The notes under the pieces were generated by a model. It was not told the DNA's origin. It searched no databases and worked only from the letters and a program-made list of their open reading frames with translations. Shown piece by piece: positions 8,573-16,502 of a DNA stretch of 27,540 bases. The stretch comes from CAYWXK01 sp964462515 (GTDB taxonomy: Bacteria; Planctomycetota; Phycisphaerae; Sedimentisphaerales; Anaerobacaceae). The translations under genes were made by a program, and so were the position numbers. The stretch's first letter is position 1. The number at the start of each line of letters is the position of its first letter. The stretch spans positions 1 through 27,540 of the forward strand of contig CAYWXK010000047.1 in assembly GCA_964462515.1 (NCBI GenBank), given 5' to 3'.

Positions 8573-9300
8573 TGCGGAGGCTCCTTTACAACCAATTCAT
8601 TGGCCTTAACGAGAGACTCAAAAGTCCCGGCATCTGTCCACCAGCCATCGAGGATATCGTAGGCGAGCTTGCCCTTTGCGATATAAGCGTCATTGACGTG
8701 GGTAATTTCAAGCTCGCCACGAGTCGAGGGCTTGAGCGACCGTATAATGTCAAAGACGGTTGCATCGTAGAAGTATATGCCGGTTACTGCATAATTTGAC
8801 TTTGGTTTTGCGGGCTTTTCTTCGATATGGACAATTTTGTCACCGGATAATTCGGCAACGCCGAAACGCTGCGGATTGGATACCTGCTTGAGAAGAATCC
8901 TTGCTCCGGTTTTTTGGGCCATAAATTTTTCAGCATAACTTTTCAGACTCGCCTGGAAGATATTGTCGCCCAGAATCACTGCCAGAGGACAGCCGTGTGA
9001 AAAGTTCTCGGCCAACCCGAGGGCCTGGGCGATTCCGCCCGCTTCATCCTGGACCTTGTATGTGAAACGGCAGCCAAAATCTTTTCCGGAACCCAGCAGG
9101 CTAACAACGTCACCCATATGTTCGATGCCGGTTACGATGAGAATTTCCTCAATGCCGATTGAGGTGAGTTTCTCGATTGGATAATAGACCATCGGCTTCT
9201 TTCCGATAGGAAGCAAATGCTTGTTGGTAACCTTGGTCAGAGGCATAAGCCGCGACCCCGTGCCGCCGGCCAGAATAACGCCTTTTAAGTCCATACTCAT
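8569..9300 (-). CDS. rfbA: Glucose-1-phosphate thymidylyltransferase, short form
   Basis: This enzyme makes dTDP-glucose from dTTP and glucose 1-phosphate, the first step of dTDP-L-rhamnose synthesis. The signature LAGGTGSRLMPLT (10-22) is followed by NKHLLPIGKKPMVYYPIE and the metal-binding VILGDNIF (D112). At 243 aa it is shorter than E. coli RmlA (about 290); it lacks the C-terminal extension, a form seen widely outside enterics. Two in-frame ATGs lie two codons apart (9300 and 9294). AAAGAG is correctly spaced for the second, so the mature start may be MDLKG. This is the promoter-proximal gene of the cluster. A good minus-strand promoter lies at 9559-9587, leaving a leader of about 250 nt. 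Confidence 0.95.
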   Translation of the reverse strand: MSMDLKGVILAGGTGSRLMPLTKVTNKHLLPIGKKPMVYYPIEKLTSIGIEEILIVTGIEHMGDVVSLLGSGKDFGCRFTYKVQDEAGGIAQALGLAENFSHGCPLAVILGDNIFQASLKSYAEKFMAQKTGARILLKQVSNPQRFGVAELSGDKIVHIEEKPAKPKSNYAVTGIYFYDATVFDIIRSLKPSTRGELEITHVNDAYIAKGKLAYDILDGWWTDAGTFESLVKANELVVKEPPQ

Positions 9301-9375
9301 CTCTTTATCTGTATCATAATTTAAAAGTTATTTATTGAACTTTGAACAGTGAAATAAACGGCAAACACCCCAAAG

Positions 9376-9442
9376 TGTCATTCCCACGAAAGCAGGAATC
9401 CAGTATATTTGCTCTGGATCCAGGCTCAAGGCCAAAATGACA
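9376..9442. repeat. MITE-like hairpin repeat (dRS3-like), degenerate copy
   Basis: The element begins TGTCATTCCCACGAAAGCAGGAATCCAG and ends AATGACA, so TGTCATT and AATGACA form terminal inverted repeats about 67 nt apart. The inner palindrome ATTCC...GGAAT matches the second copy at 14353-14380 with two changes (CACGAAAGCAG against CGCGAAAGCGG). A CTGGATCCAG palindrome lies at 9414-9423. Repeats with a CATTCCCGCGAAAGCGGGAATC core are known from many bacteria (dRS3 in Neisseria). This copy falls in the predicted 5' leader of rfbA. Confidence 0.65.
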
Positions 9443-9558
9443 AATGTGCGTGTTCTTGCCCTGATTATTCGTTTGACTATTCAAGGTTCAATAACTTCAT
9501 TAAAAATCCAATTATCAGCAAAGAAACCTTTTTCGGCTTTTTGAAACGGCTCTTGGAA

Positions 9559-9587
9559 ATTCTAAACCCTCCCGTCTCTGATGTCAA
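9559..9587 (-). promoter_or_regulatory. Predicted sigma70-type promoter of the rfb cluster
   Basis: On the minus strand TTGACA (9587-9582) and TAGAAT (9564-9559) are separated by exactly 17 nt. Transcription should begin near 9552, giving rfbA a leader of about 250 nt that contains the hairpin repeat. It is the best promoter match upstream of the nine-gene minus-strand cluster. Confidence 0.6.
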
Positions 9588-9688
9588 CCTTCTCCTACCA
9601 GAGATGTCTCAAATATCGCGGGAAAGTTTTCGGCTTGTTTCTTGGTAAGTTCGCCCTCGAAAAAAAAACTAAAAATCTATTTTTTTGT

Positions 9689-9717
9689 TTGACCTGCCCC
9701 CCCATACCGAATATATT
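9689..9717 (+). promoter_or_regulatory. Predicted sigma70-type promoter of the autotransporter gene
   Basis: TTGACC (9689-9694) and TATATT (9712-9717) are separated by 17 nt, with an unusual C-run in the spacer. The predicted start near 9724 leaves a leader of about 165 nt before the ATG at 9890, which has AGGAG six bases upstream. It is divergent from the rfb promoter about 100 nt away. Confidence 0.6.
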
Positions 9718-9889
9718 TACTCAAACTATCAAAAAACCCTTGAGTTGGCCTTGTATATACTTGGGGAAGGTGATGAGAGATAGGCAGAGCGTAATTTACA
9801 CGCCAACGTAAGGCGAGTTTATGGTTGCTGTGATTGAGGTATTGCTATTTTGAAATAAACAATAGGAAAATTTTTGAAAGGAGTCGATT

Positions 9890-12800
9890 ATGAACGCAAG
9901 GAAAACAACAGTCACGGAAATGTCGTATGGTCGAGGGTGGTTTTTGGCAGGGATGGTTGTGCTGGTTGCCTGCCTTTTAATGTTCTGCTCCGATGCACAA
10001 GCATTGTATAGCATTTTTAACAGCGATGGTCCGTATGTTTATGGTCTTTGGGGGAGCAATGTCCAACCGGCAATCGGCAGTGAGTTCGGTGTAGTTAGCG
10101 CCATATCCAGTTCGTATGATGCTTATGGCCTCTATAGCGACGATGGCGGCGTCGTAATCAGCGGCGTTTTTGGCGTCGCCGGCACTATCATCGCCCAGGC
10201 CGCGGAGGAACATGCCTACGGTTTGTACAGCGATACCGGCTCAATAACCACAGATGCTCTTAATGGGACGATTGTTGCCACGGCCGGATACTGGAGAGCC
10301 GTTGGTTTGTTCACCGAGAACGACTCAATAACCACCGGCGATATCGGCGGAACGATTACCGCCTCGGCAGGCGGCAGCTCTGCTTTTGGTTTGCGCAGTG
10401 ACTATGAAGGTGTCTCCATAACCACCGGCGATATTACCGGCGTGATTACCGCCGTAGCAGGGGGCGACAGGGCCTACGGTTTCAGAAGCTACGGCACTAT
10501 AAACATCATCGGCGATATTAATGGGGTTATTACTGCCACAGCGGACGGTGATTATGCAGTTGGTATGTATGCCTCCTATGATTTAACGGTTGACGGTGAT
10601 ATAGGCAGCGACGCTAACATTGCCGCCACGGCAGGGGGAGATAACGCTGCTGGTTTATACAGTGCGGACGGCTCTATAAACATCAACGGCGAAATTAATG
10701 GCAGAATTTCCGCCACGGCCCAAGGCCCGGGAAATGGTACTGCCTATGGTCTATATGCCGATGATAACCTCACCACAGGGGCAATTAATGGCACAATCAC
10801 TGCCGAGATGACCAACGGTTCCGGTGCGTATGCCCTGTATGCTGGTCAGGATTTGACGGTTGATGGCAATATTAGCAGCACCGCCAACATTTCCGCCACG
10901 GCAGGGGATAGCTCGGCCTATGGTTTGTACAGCAACAGCGGCACGATATACACAGGCGAGATTAATGGGACGATTGCCGCCTTCGCCGAGACAGGCGATG
11001 CCGCTGGTTTATACAGCGCCGGCGGCAGCTCGATATACACCGATGCGATTAACGGCACGATTACCGCAGATGCGAACACTGGTTCTGACGCGTATGGCCT
11101 GTATGCCGATGGGCATTTAGACGTTGACGGCATCGGCGAGAATGGCGAGATTACCGCCACGGCCGGGCAAAACGAGGCCTATGGTTTGTACAGCCAGAAT
11201 GGCTCTATCCATATCGACGACGATATGAATGGGACGATTACTGCCACGGCTGGGAACAACTATGCCGCTGGTTTGTATAGCGGCGCCGGCGACTCAATAT
11301 ACACCGGTGCTATTAATGGCACGATTACGGCCGATGCGAACAACTATGCCTATGGCCTGTATGCCGATGGTGATATAGACGTTGATAGCATCGGCAGTGA
11401 TGCCGAGATTACCGCTACGGCTGGGGATAGCTATGCCTATGGCTTATACAGCAACGGCGGCACGATATACACAGGCGAGATTAATGGGACGATTACCGCC
11501 TTCGCCCAGACAGGCAATGCCGCTGGTTTATACACCAACGGCTCCACCTCAATATACACCGGCGCGATTAACGGCACAATCACCGCCGATGCGAACACTG
11601 GTTCTAACGCGTATGGCCTGTATGCCAATGGGCATTTAGACGTTGACGGCATTGGCGAGAATGGCGAGATTACCGCCACAGCCGAGGACCGGAAGGCCGT
11701 TGGTTTGTACAGCCAGAATGGCTCTATCCATATCGACGGCGATATGGATGGGACGATTACCGCCAATGCCGGGGAAAGAAGGGCTTATGGTTTGTTTAGC
11801 GACGGCGGCTCGATAAACACCGGCGCAATTAATGGCACAATCACCGCCACTGCCGGGTATCTCTATGCCTATGGTTTGTACAGTTCGGGGGGCGGCTCAA
11901 TATCCACCCAGGCGATTGATGGGGACATTACCGCCACATCCGACTACGAAGCCTATGGTTTGTTCAGCGAGGGCGACTCGCTCACCACCGGCGATATCGG
12001 TGGGACTATTACCGCCACGGTCGAGCACGACAGGGCCTATGGTTTGCGTAGCTGGGGCGATATCACCACTGGCGATATTGATGGGACGATTTCCGCCACG
12101 GGCGGGGCACATAAAGTCGCTGGTTTGTTCAGCGAGGGGTCGCTCACCACTGGCGCTATCAGCGGAACCATCGATGCCAACGCCGGCGGAGATTTTGCGT
12201 ACGGCATTTTGTCGTATGGCCCGATGGATGTCACCATTGATGGCGGGACTGTCAGCGCCGTTGCCCACGGCGGAACTAATGCCGCCGCCATTCGGTCGGG
12301 ACGAATTGCCTCGGGTCCATCAAGAATAGATACCAAGGACGCCAATGACACGGTTGAAATCGTAGCCGGCTCCACAATTGTCGGCGATATCGACCTGGCC
12401 AGGAATAGCACTGACAATGACGAACTGTGGCTGACGGGTGATACGGGGAGCACCACCCTCGACGATGATATCAATAATGTCGAGCATATATACATCACCG
12501 GCGGCACGTGGTATTTCAACGGCAACGTTTACAACAGCGACATCGCGGTGGATGGAGGCATCCTCAGTGGCAATGGCACGCTGAATTTCGACGTGAACGT
12601 CGACAACGGCGGCGTTCTTAATCCGGGCGGCAGCATCGGAAGTATGACCATTGACGGCGATTTGACGATTGGTCCAGGCGGCACTTATGAGGTTGACGTC
12701 AACAACGGCGAAATGGCTGATAATACAGTTGTCACCGGCACGGCCTATCTGGATGGCACGATTCGCGGCAACGTTTACGGCGGCGAGCGTATTGACCACT

Positions 12801-14122
12801 CGTTTGACGTGAATGTCCTTGATGCAAATACCATAGACACCATAGACAACGCGTTTGCAAACCATACAGGCACCACGTTATTTCCGATTTTTGACGTTCG
12901 CTACGAATATGACACGGATCCCTGTCGTGTATTCCTGGTCGTTGAGATGGACTATGCACATTACGCTGATACGGACAACCAGCATTCTGTCGGCGAGGCC
13001 TTCAATTATATAGTCACCGAGGGTCTTGATACCGGAGATATGAATGATGTTCTCACTGCAATCGAGCACCTGCCCGATGGCGATGCGGTCAACAAGGCCT
13101 ATAACCAGATAATGCCGCAGGATGCGCTCGGCCAGCCGGAGATAATCAGAAACACGATGAACCAATACAGCGAAAGTATTTTTGGCCGAATGGACAATAT
13201 CCGTAACAACATACAATATACAATGTCGGGAGACAGCAGTTATCTCCTGGCCAGTGCGGACAATTCGGCGGCATTACCGACCAAAACCGACGAATGGATA
13301 CCATTTGCCAAAGGATTCGGGATCTGGGGCGACCGCGAAACAGAAAATGACATCTCCGGCTATCGGTATCACGTCTATGGGATATCGGCGGGTATGGATA
13401 AGCTGGTCTCTGATAATACGCTTATCGGTATCAGTGTCGGCGGTTCATGGGCCAACCTCAATTACAATCAGTCCGGCACCGGTTCGGATATAGATTCTGC
13501 CTTCTGCTCTTTGTATGGGTCATATTTTGTGGATGACTGGCATGTTGGCGTGACATTAGGGTATGGCCGTAGCTGGTATGACTCACAAAGAAGCATTACC
13601 TTCACTGACCCTGACCGTCGGGCCGAATCAGAACATCAAGGCGATGCGTATTCCGCAGCGGTTGAGTTGGGCAATAACTTCGGCGGCACATCGATGCTTT
13701 TGGAGCCGGTCGTTGGTTTGGGTTATACAGCAGTGAGGGAACGCGGATATACGGAGAAAGGAGCAGGCGATCTGAATCTGAAAGTTGATTCGGATACGAC
13801 GGATGGTGTTTACAGCAAGCTTGGTGTTCGCGTGGCTAAAGAGTTCCGCCTGGAAAAGTATCCGGATACGATAATTGTTCCCAAGGTAAGTGCATTCTGG
13901 ATTCACGACTTTGCGGAGCGTGTGGAGCTGAGCAGCTCGTTTGTCGGCGGCGGCAGCTTCACAACAGAAGGCCACGACCCAGTGCGTGATATGCTCAATC
14001 TTGGTGTAGGGTTGAATATACACCTCAAAGACAACTTGCGGTTGTTTGTCGATTACGGCTGGCAGTCGGCGAGCAGTTTTAACTCTAATACGGTGCAGGC
14101 AGGACTACAGTTTTCTTTTTGA
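9890..14122 (+). CDS. Repeat-rich autotransporter (type Va) surface protein
   Basis: A 1410-aa protein with three parts. A Sec signal peptide has hydrophobic residues 17-33 and probable cleavage at AQA38-L39. The passenger, residues 49 to about 804, is a tandem array of roughly 26 units of 27-30 residues with consensus A-Y-G-L-Y-S-x-x-G-S-I-x-T-G-x-I-N-G-T-I-T-A-T-A-G, likely stacking as a beta-helix. A pertactin-like beta-helix stem (about 815-960) ends in the repeated NGT/GG turns usual before autotransporter barrels. Residues 1136-1410 are a 275-aa autotransporter beta-barrel, alternating hydrophobic strands and ending in LQFSF with terminal Phe as BamA substrates do. The protein should secrete its own passenger across an outer membrane. 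No protease or lipase motif is visible in the passenger, so adhesion or a structural coat role is only a guess. It has its own promoter and terminator. Confidence 0.9.
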   Translation: MNARKTTVTEMSYGRGWFLAGMVVLVACLLMFCSDAQALYSIFNSDGPYVYGLWGSNVQPAIGSEFGVVSAISSSYDAYGLYSDDGGVVISGVFGVAGTIIAQAAEEHAYGLYSDTGSITTDALNGTIVATAGYWRAVGLFTENDSITTGDIGGTITASAGGSSAFGLRSDYEGVSITTGDITGVITAVAGGDRAYGFRSYGTINIIGDINGVITATADGDYAVGMYASYDLTVDGDIGSDANIAATAGGDNAAGLYSADGSININGEINGRISATAQGPGNGTAYGLYADDNLTTGAINGTITAEMTNGSGAYALYAGQDLTVDGNISSTANISATAGDSSAYGLYSNSGTIYTGEINGTIAAFAETGDAAGLYSAGGSSIYTDAINGTITADANTGSDAYGLYADGHLDVDGIGENGEITATAGQNEAYGLYSQNGSIHIDDDMNGTITATAGNNYAAGLYSGAGDSIYTGAINGTITADANNYAYGLYADGDIDVDSIGSDAEITATAGDSYAYGLYSNGGTIYTGEINGTITAFAQTGNAAGLYTNGSTSIYTGAINGTITADANTGSNAYGLYANGHLDVDGIGENGEITATAEDRKAVGLYSQNGSIHIDGDMDGTITANAGERRAYGLFSDGGSINTGAINGTITATAGYLYAYGLYSSGGGSISTQAIDGDITATSDYEAYGLFSEGDSLTTGDIGGTITATVEHDRAYGLRSWGDITTGDIDGTISATGGAHKVAGLFSEGSLTTGAISGTIDANAGGDFAYGILSYGPMDVTIDGGTVSAVAHGGTNAAAIRSGRIASGPSRIDTKDANDTVEIVAGSTIVGDIDLARNSTDNDELWLTGDTGSTTLDDDINNVEHIYITGGTWYFNGNVYNSDIAVDGGILSGNGTLNFDVNVDNGGVLNPGGSIGSMTIDGDLTIGPGGTYEVDVNNGEMADNTVVTGTAYLDGTIRGNVYGGERIDHSFDVNVLDANTIDTIDNAFANHTGTTLFPIFDVRYEYDTDPCRVFLVVEMDYAHYADTDNQHSVGEAFNYIVTEGLDTGDMNDVLTAIEHLPDGDAVNKAYNQIMPQDALGQPEIIRNTMNQYSESIFGRMDNIRNNIQYTMSGDSSYLLASADNSAALPTKTDEWIPFAKGFGIWGDRETENDISGYRYHVYGISAGMDKLVSDNTLIGISVGGSWANLNYNQSGTGSDIDSAFCSLYGSYFVDDWHVGVTLGYGRSWYDSQRSITFTDPDRRAESEHQGDAYSAAVELGNNFGGTSMLLEPVVGLGYTAVRERGYTEKGAGDLNLKVDSDTTDGVYSKLGVRVAKEFRLEKYPDTIIVPKVSAFWIHDFAERVELSSSFVGGGSFTTEGHDPVRDMLNLGVGLNIHLKDNLRLFVDYGWQSASSFNSNTVQAGLQFSF
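10034..12301 (+). repeat. Passenger tandem repeat array (about 26 units of 81-90 nt)
   Basis: Units begin at codons for A-Y/A/V-G-L-Y/F and vary in length by whole codons. Within the array, units 10-13 (10916-11263) are repeated as units 16-19 (11435-11782), offset by 519 nt or six units. By my alignment, 94 of the 116 residues are identical. This indicates a fairly recent segmental duplication on top of the older single-unit repeat. Confidence 0.85.
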
Positions 14123-14143
14123 TATGACAATCTGACTCGCTTT

Positions 14144-14180
14144 CAACAAAAAAGCCACCTCTACGGTGGCTTTTTTGTTG
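14144..14180 (+). terminator. Rho-independent terminator after the autotransporter
   Basis: A perfect 16-bp stem (14144-14159 with 14165-14180) closes a five-base loop TCTAC. The 3' arm carries six Ts and the 5' arm the matching As, so it could function on both strands. It lies 22 nt after the autotransporter stop and closes that unit. Confidence 0.92.
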
Positions 14181-14480
14181 GAATCATCAGAGTTCATAAA
14201 AAAATTTTCCGCTTTAACAGGCTCACAAAAAAAATCAAGATAAAAGGTGGATATTTTTTGACTTCTCGCTCTTGGTAGATACACTAATCACAACTTATAC
14301 GCCGAAAAACAAAGTTGTTTTTGAGCATCGGACAAAAAGAAAAGTTCCTATGTGTCATTCCCGCGAAAGCGGGAATCCAGAAGTGTTGATTTGGGTTAAA
14401 AAAATATATTCTTAGCACACTATGATGCAGAAATCATTATAAGTGGACAAAAGCTGACAAAAAAAACAGGGAGGTAAGAA
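14181..14480. other. Intergenic region upstream of the MFS gene
   Basis: No gene is visible. The region contains a possible promoter for the MFS gene, TTGACT (14258-14263) and TACACT (14280-14285) with a 16-nt spacer, which would leave a leader of about 190 nt. It also holds the second hairpin repeat copy. The sequence is AT-rich with several A-runs. Confidence 0.4.
14353..14380. repeat. Hairpin repeat (dRS3-like), intact core
   Basis: TGTCATTCCCGCGAAAGCGG continues to GAATCCAG. The palindrome pairs ATTCCCGC (14357-14364) with GCGGGAAT (14369-14376) around GAAA. It is the same family as the copy at 9376-9442 but only the left half is present; no AATGACA end is found downstream. The two copies bracket the autotransporter gene in the same orientation. 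Confidence 0.7.
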
Positions 14481-15959
14481 ATGATAGAGACGGCGATAGG
14501 CCAAAAGCCCTGGTGGAAGGAGATGAACCGGTATCACTGGCTGGTGCTGATTATCGCATCAATGAGCTGGATGTTCGACTGTATGGACCAGCGGTTTTTC
14601 AATATCGTCCGCGAGCCGGCAATGCGCAGTCTCCTATATGGCAAACAGGCCAACGCTCCTGGCGCGGTCGAGTTAACTGCCGAACAGAAAACAACCGTCG
14701 CCTTTTACGGTCGCGTCGCCACCGGAATGATCCTGCTCGGCTGGGCCGTGGGCGGCTTCTTCTTTGGATTGCTTGGCGACCGCATCGGGCGAATAAAAAC
14801 AATGATGATTACCATTTCGATTTATGCCGGTTTCACCGGCCTTTCAGCACTATCTATCGCCTGGTGGGACTTCATCACCTACCGCTTCTTGATGGGTCTG
14901 GGTGTGGGTGGACTTTTTGCTGCCGCTGTCTCGCTGGTTGCGGAGGTAACACCCGCCCCTGCACGCCCTCACGCATTGGGGCTTCTGCAGGCACTATCGG
15001 CGCTCGGCAATGTTACCGGCTCGGCTATAAGCATCTACCTAAAGCCCCAGAGCACTCTATTTGGAATCGAGAATTGGCGCTGGCTCTTCCTGGTCGGTGT
15101 CCTTCCTGCACTTTTGGTCATCGCCATCCAGAAAACTCTCAAAGAGCCTGAAAGCTGGCAGCGGGCAAAAACGAAAGCATCAGAAGACCTTCATAAACAG
15201 CTCGGCGCCTGGCGAGACCTGTTTTCACCTGCTCTTCGCCGTAGCACCATTGTCGGCCTTACACTGGCAGTAGTTGGAGTAATAGGTCTCTGGGGTGTCG
15301 CGTTCTTCTCGCCTGAGCTGGTCCGCGATGCAACGAAACCAGCGAAACTTGTTGCCAATTTTAAGGCCAAATATAAAACGGTTGATAATCTCAACGCTGC
15401 TTTGGACACACAATTTCCCACCTGGGAAGCTCTTACGCAGACCCAAAAAGGTCTGGACCTGCTCAAAAAAACACAGGACAAGTATGTCGGCAAAGGCCTT
15501 ATGCTCCAGGATGTCGGAGCATTCTTTGGCGTTTATTTCTTCACAGTGTTCGCCGCCCGCATCGGCAGAAAACTAACATTTGGTGGGTGCTTCTTCTTCG
15601 CCTTTATCGCAACCGCAGCCATCTTCCAGTTCCTGCGGCAGCCGAGCTACGTCTTCTGGATGCTTCCGATTCTGGGCTTCTGGACGCTCTCGGTATTTGG
15701 CGGTTATTCAATTTATTTCCCGGAGCTTTACCCAACGCGGCTGCGAAGCTCAGGCGTAGGCTTCTGTTATAACGTCGGGCGAGTCATTACAGCGGTAGCA
15801 CTGTTCGGCAGCGCTTATCTGGTTGAGATGCTCAAAGGTTCAGGCGTTGCCGAGCCCTTTCGTGTAGGTTCCATCATCATTACAGGTGTTTACTTCCTCG
15901 GCATCATCGCCCTTATCTGGGCGCCTGAAACCAAAGGCCGACCCCTGCCGGAGGATTAA
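14481..15959 (+). CDS. MFS transporter, sugar-porter/AAHS-like, with hydrophilic insertion
   Basis: A 492-aa major facilitator with about 12 membrane segments. The loop 2-3 signature GLLGDRIGRIKTM is at 97-109. YFPELYPTRLRSSGVGF is at 412-428 and the C-terminal PETKGR at 482-487, both typical of the sugar-porter and aromatic-acid symporter branches. Two long loops stand out: about 40-75 between the first two helices, and a charged stretch at about 283-341 in the second half. That insert is rich in Lys, Asp and Gln and includes a repeated T-Q/K-K pattern, so it is probably an extramembrane subdomain. It should import a small organic solute by proton symport, but the substrate cannot be named. 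The ATG is well supported by GGGAGG six bases upstream. Confidence 0.88.
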   Translation: MIETAIGQKPWWKEMNRYHWLVLIIASMSWMFDCMDQRFFNIVREPAMRSLLYGKQANAPGAVELTAEQKTTVAFYGRVATGMILLGWAVGGFFFGLLGDRIGRIKTMMITISIYAGFTGLSALSIAWWDFITYRFLMGLGVGGLFAAAVSLVAEVTPAPARPHALGLLQALSALGNVTGSAISIYLKPQSTLFGIENWRWLFLVGVLPALLVIAIQKTLKEPESWQRAKTKASEDLHKQLGAWRDLFSPALRRSTIVGLTLAVVGVIGLWGVAFFSPELVRDATKPAKLVANFKAKYKTVDNLNAALDTQFPTWEALTQTQKGLDLLKKTQDKYVGKGLMLQDVGAFFGVYFFTVFAARIGRKLTFGGCFFFAFIATAAIFQFLRQPSYVFWMLPILGFWTLSVFGGYSIYFPELYPTRLRSSGVGFCYNVGRVITAVALFGSAYLVEMLKGSGVAEPFRVGSIIITGVYFLGIIALIWAPETKGRPLPED

Positions 15960-16099
15960 GCAGATAAGATACACGTCTGCCGAGTCCGGAATTGAATGTA
16001 TGGGTATTATGCCTCATTTTGCGCTTTCATTTCGCACTTTTGCGGTTATCAATTGGAGATTGCAAACAAGGGTGTCCAATACGTTGGCTGTAAAAAACA

Positions 16100-16128
16100 T
16101 TGACAGTTATGTGCAAAATGTCTATAGT
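16100..16128 (+). promoter_or_regulatory. Predicted sigma70-type promoter of tRNA-Lys
   Basis: TTGACA (16100-16105) and TATAGT (16123-16128) are separated by 17 nt. Predicted start near 16135, about 12 nt before the mature 5' end of the tRNA. Confidence 0.7.
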
Positions 16129-16146
16129 TGAGAACGATAAATTTTT

Positions 16147-16219
16147 GGGAGCGTAGCTCAGTTGGTAGAGCAACGGTCTTTTAAGCCGTAGGTCCTGGGT
16201 CCGAATCCCAGCGCTCTCA
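16147..16219 (+). tRNA. tRNA-Lys (UUU)
   Basis: A complete cloverleaf of 73 nt. The acceptor stem pairs GGGAGCG with CGCTCTC (one G-T pair), the D stem pairs GCTC with GAGC, and the anticodon stem pairs ACGGT with GCCGT (one wobble). The loop CTTTTAA gives anticodon UUU for lysine. The T stem pairs CTGGG with CCCAG. The T loop is TCCGAAT, with C at position 55 (16201) instead of the near-universal T that becomes pseudouridine. CCA is not encoded. It stands alone between the MFS and protease genes. Confidence 0.95.
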
Positions 16220-16323
16220 TTATTCTTAAAGTCTTTATTCAAGTGTAGCGGAGGTTTCCCTGAAACTATCGTAGCTCAAAGTTGAGGCCAAATCAGATAA
16301 AGAGGTATTGCTGCGGCCGGTGC

Positions 16324-16353
16324 TTGACAATCAGGGCAAAAAAATTGTATAAT
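16324..16353 (+). promoter_or_regulatory. Predicted consensus promoter of the C10 protease gene
   Basis: A perfect -35 TTGACA (16324-16329) and a perfect -10 TATAAT (16348-16353) are separated by 18 nt. Transcription should start near 16360, leaving a leader of about 120 nt. It is the closest match to the sigma70 consensus in the window. Confidence 0.75.
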
Positions 16354-16470
16354 ATGTCTAATAACGTTTTTATATAACCCATCGGACGGGTATTGACTAA
16401 TTCATTTTTGGGTAATCTGTGCAGATGTTATAGGGATATTTTGGGATTTTATAGCATTGAAAGGCATCGA

Positions 16471-16484
16471 AGGAGGAGGAAATA
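16471..16484 (+). promoter_or_regulatory. Strong Shine-Dalgarno followed by ATA instead of ATG
   Basis: AGGAGGAGGAA (16471-16481) is directly followed by ATA at 16482. AGGAGG at 16471-16476 is 5 nt from the ATA. The next conventional start in frame is TTG at 16503, more than 20 nt from any part of this site. The site therefore points to initiation at ATA or to a changed ATG. Confidence 0.5.
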
Positions 16485-16502
16485 GACAGAAAAAGTATAT
16501 TT

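Larger units (their letters stand above)
9301..9889. other. Intergenic region between divergent rfb cluster and autotransporter gene
   Basis: No credible gene lies in these 589 nt; the small open frames have no homology signal or ribosome binding sites. The region holds a hairpin repeat (9376-9442), a minus-strand promoter for the rfb cluster (9559-9587) and a plus-strand promoter for the autotransporter (9689-9717). Between the promoters is an A-run at 9660-9668 and a poly-C run at 9697-9703. Confidence 0.7.

Noticed and set aside
9409..9811. Two small + strand ORFs (79 and 76 aa) upstream of the autotransporter
   Set aside because: They cross the two predicted promoters, have low-complexity sequence and no Shine-Dalgarno; treated as noncoding.
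9980..9992. Possible lipobox at LLMFC in the autotransporter leader
   Set aside because: Phe precedes the Cys, where Gly/Ala/Ser is required, and a standard AQA cleavage site follows five residues later.
10034..12301. Tandem repeats considered as a CRISPR array
   Set aside because: Units are 81-90 nt, coding in one frame without stops and without constant repeats separated by unique spacers.
10860..12525. Several 80-165 aa ORFs on both strands inside the autotransporter
   Set aside because: They repeat with the same period as the passenger DNA and are out-of-frame readings of the tandem repeat; no ribosome binding sites.
16027..16242. Minus-strand ORF of 71 aa containing RTQDLRLKRPLLYQLSYAPK
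   Set aside because: It is the antisense translation of the tRNA-Lys gene; peptides of this type are a well-known annotation artefact over tRNAs.
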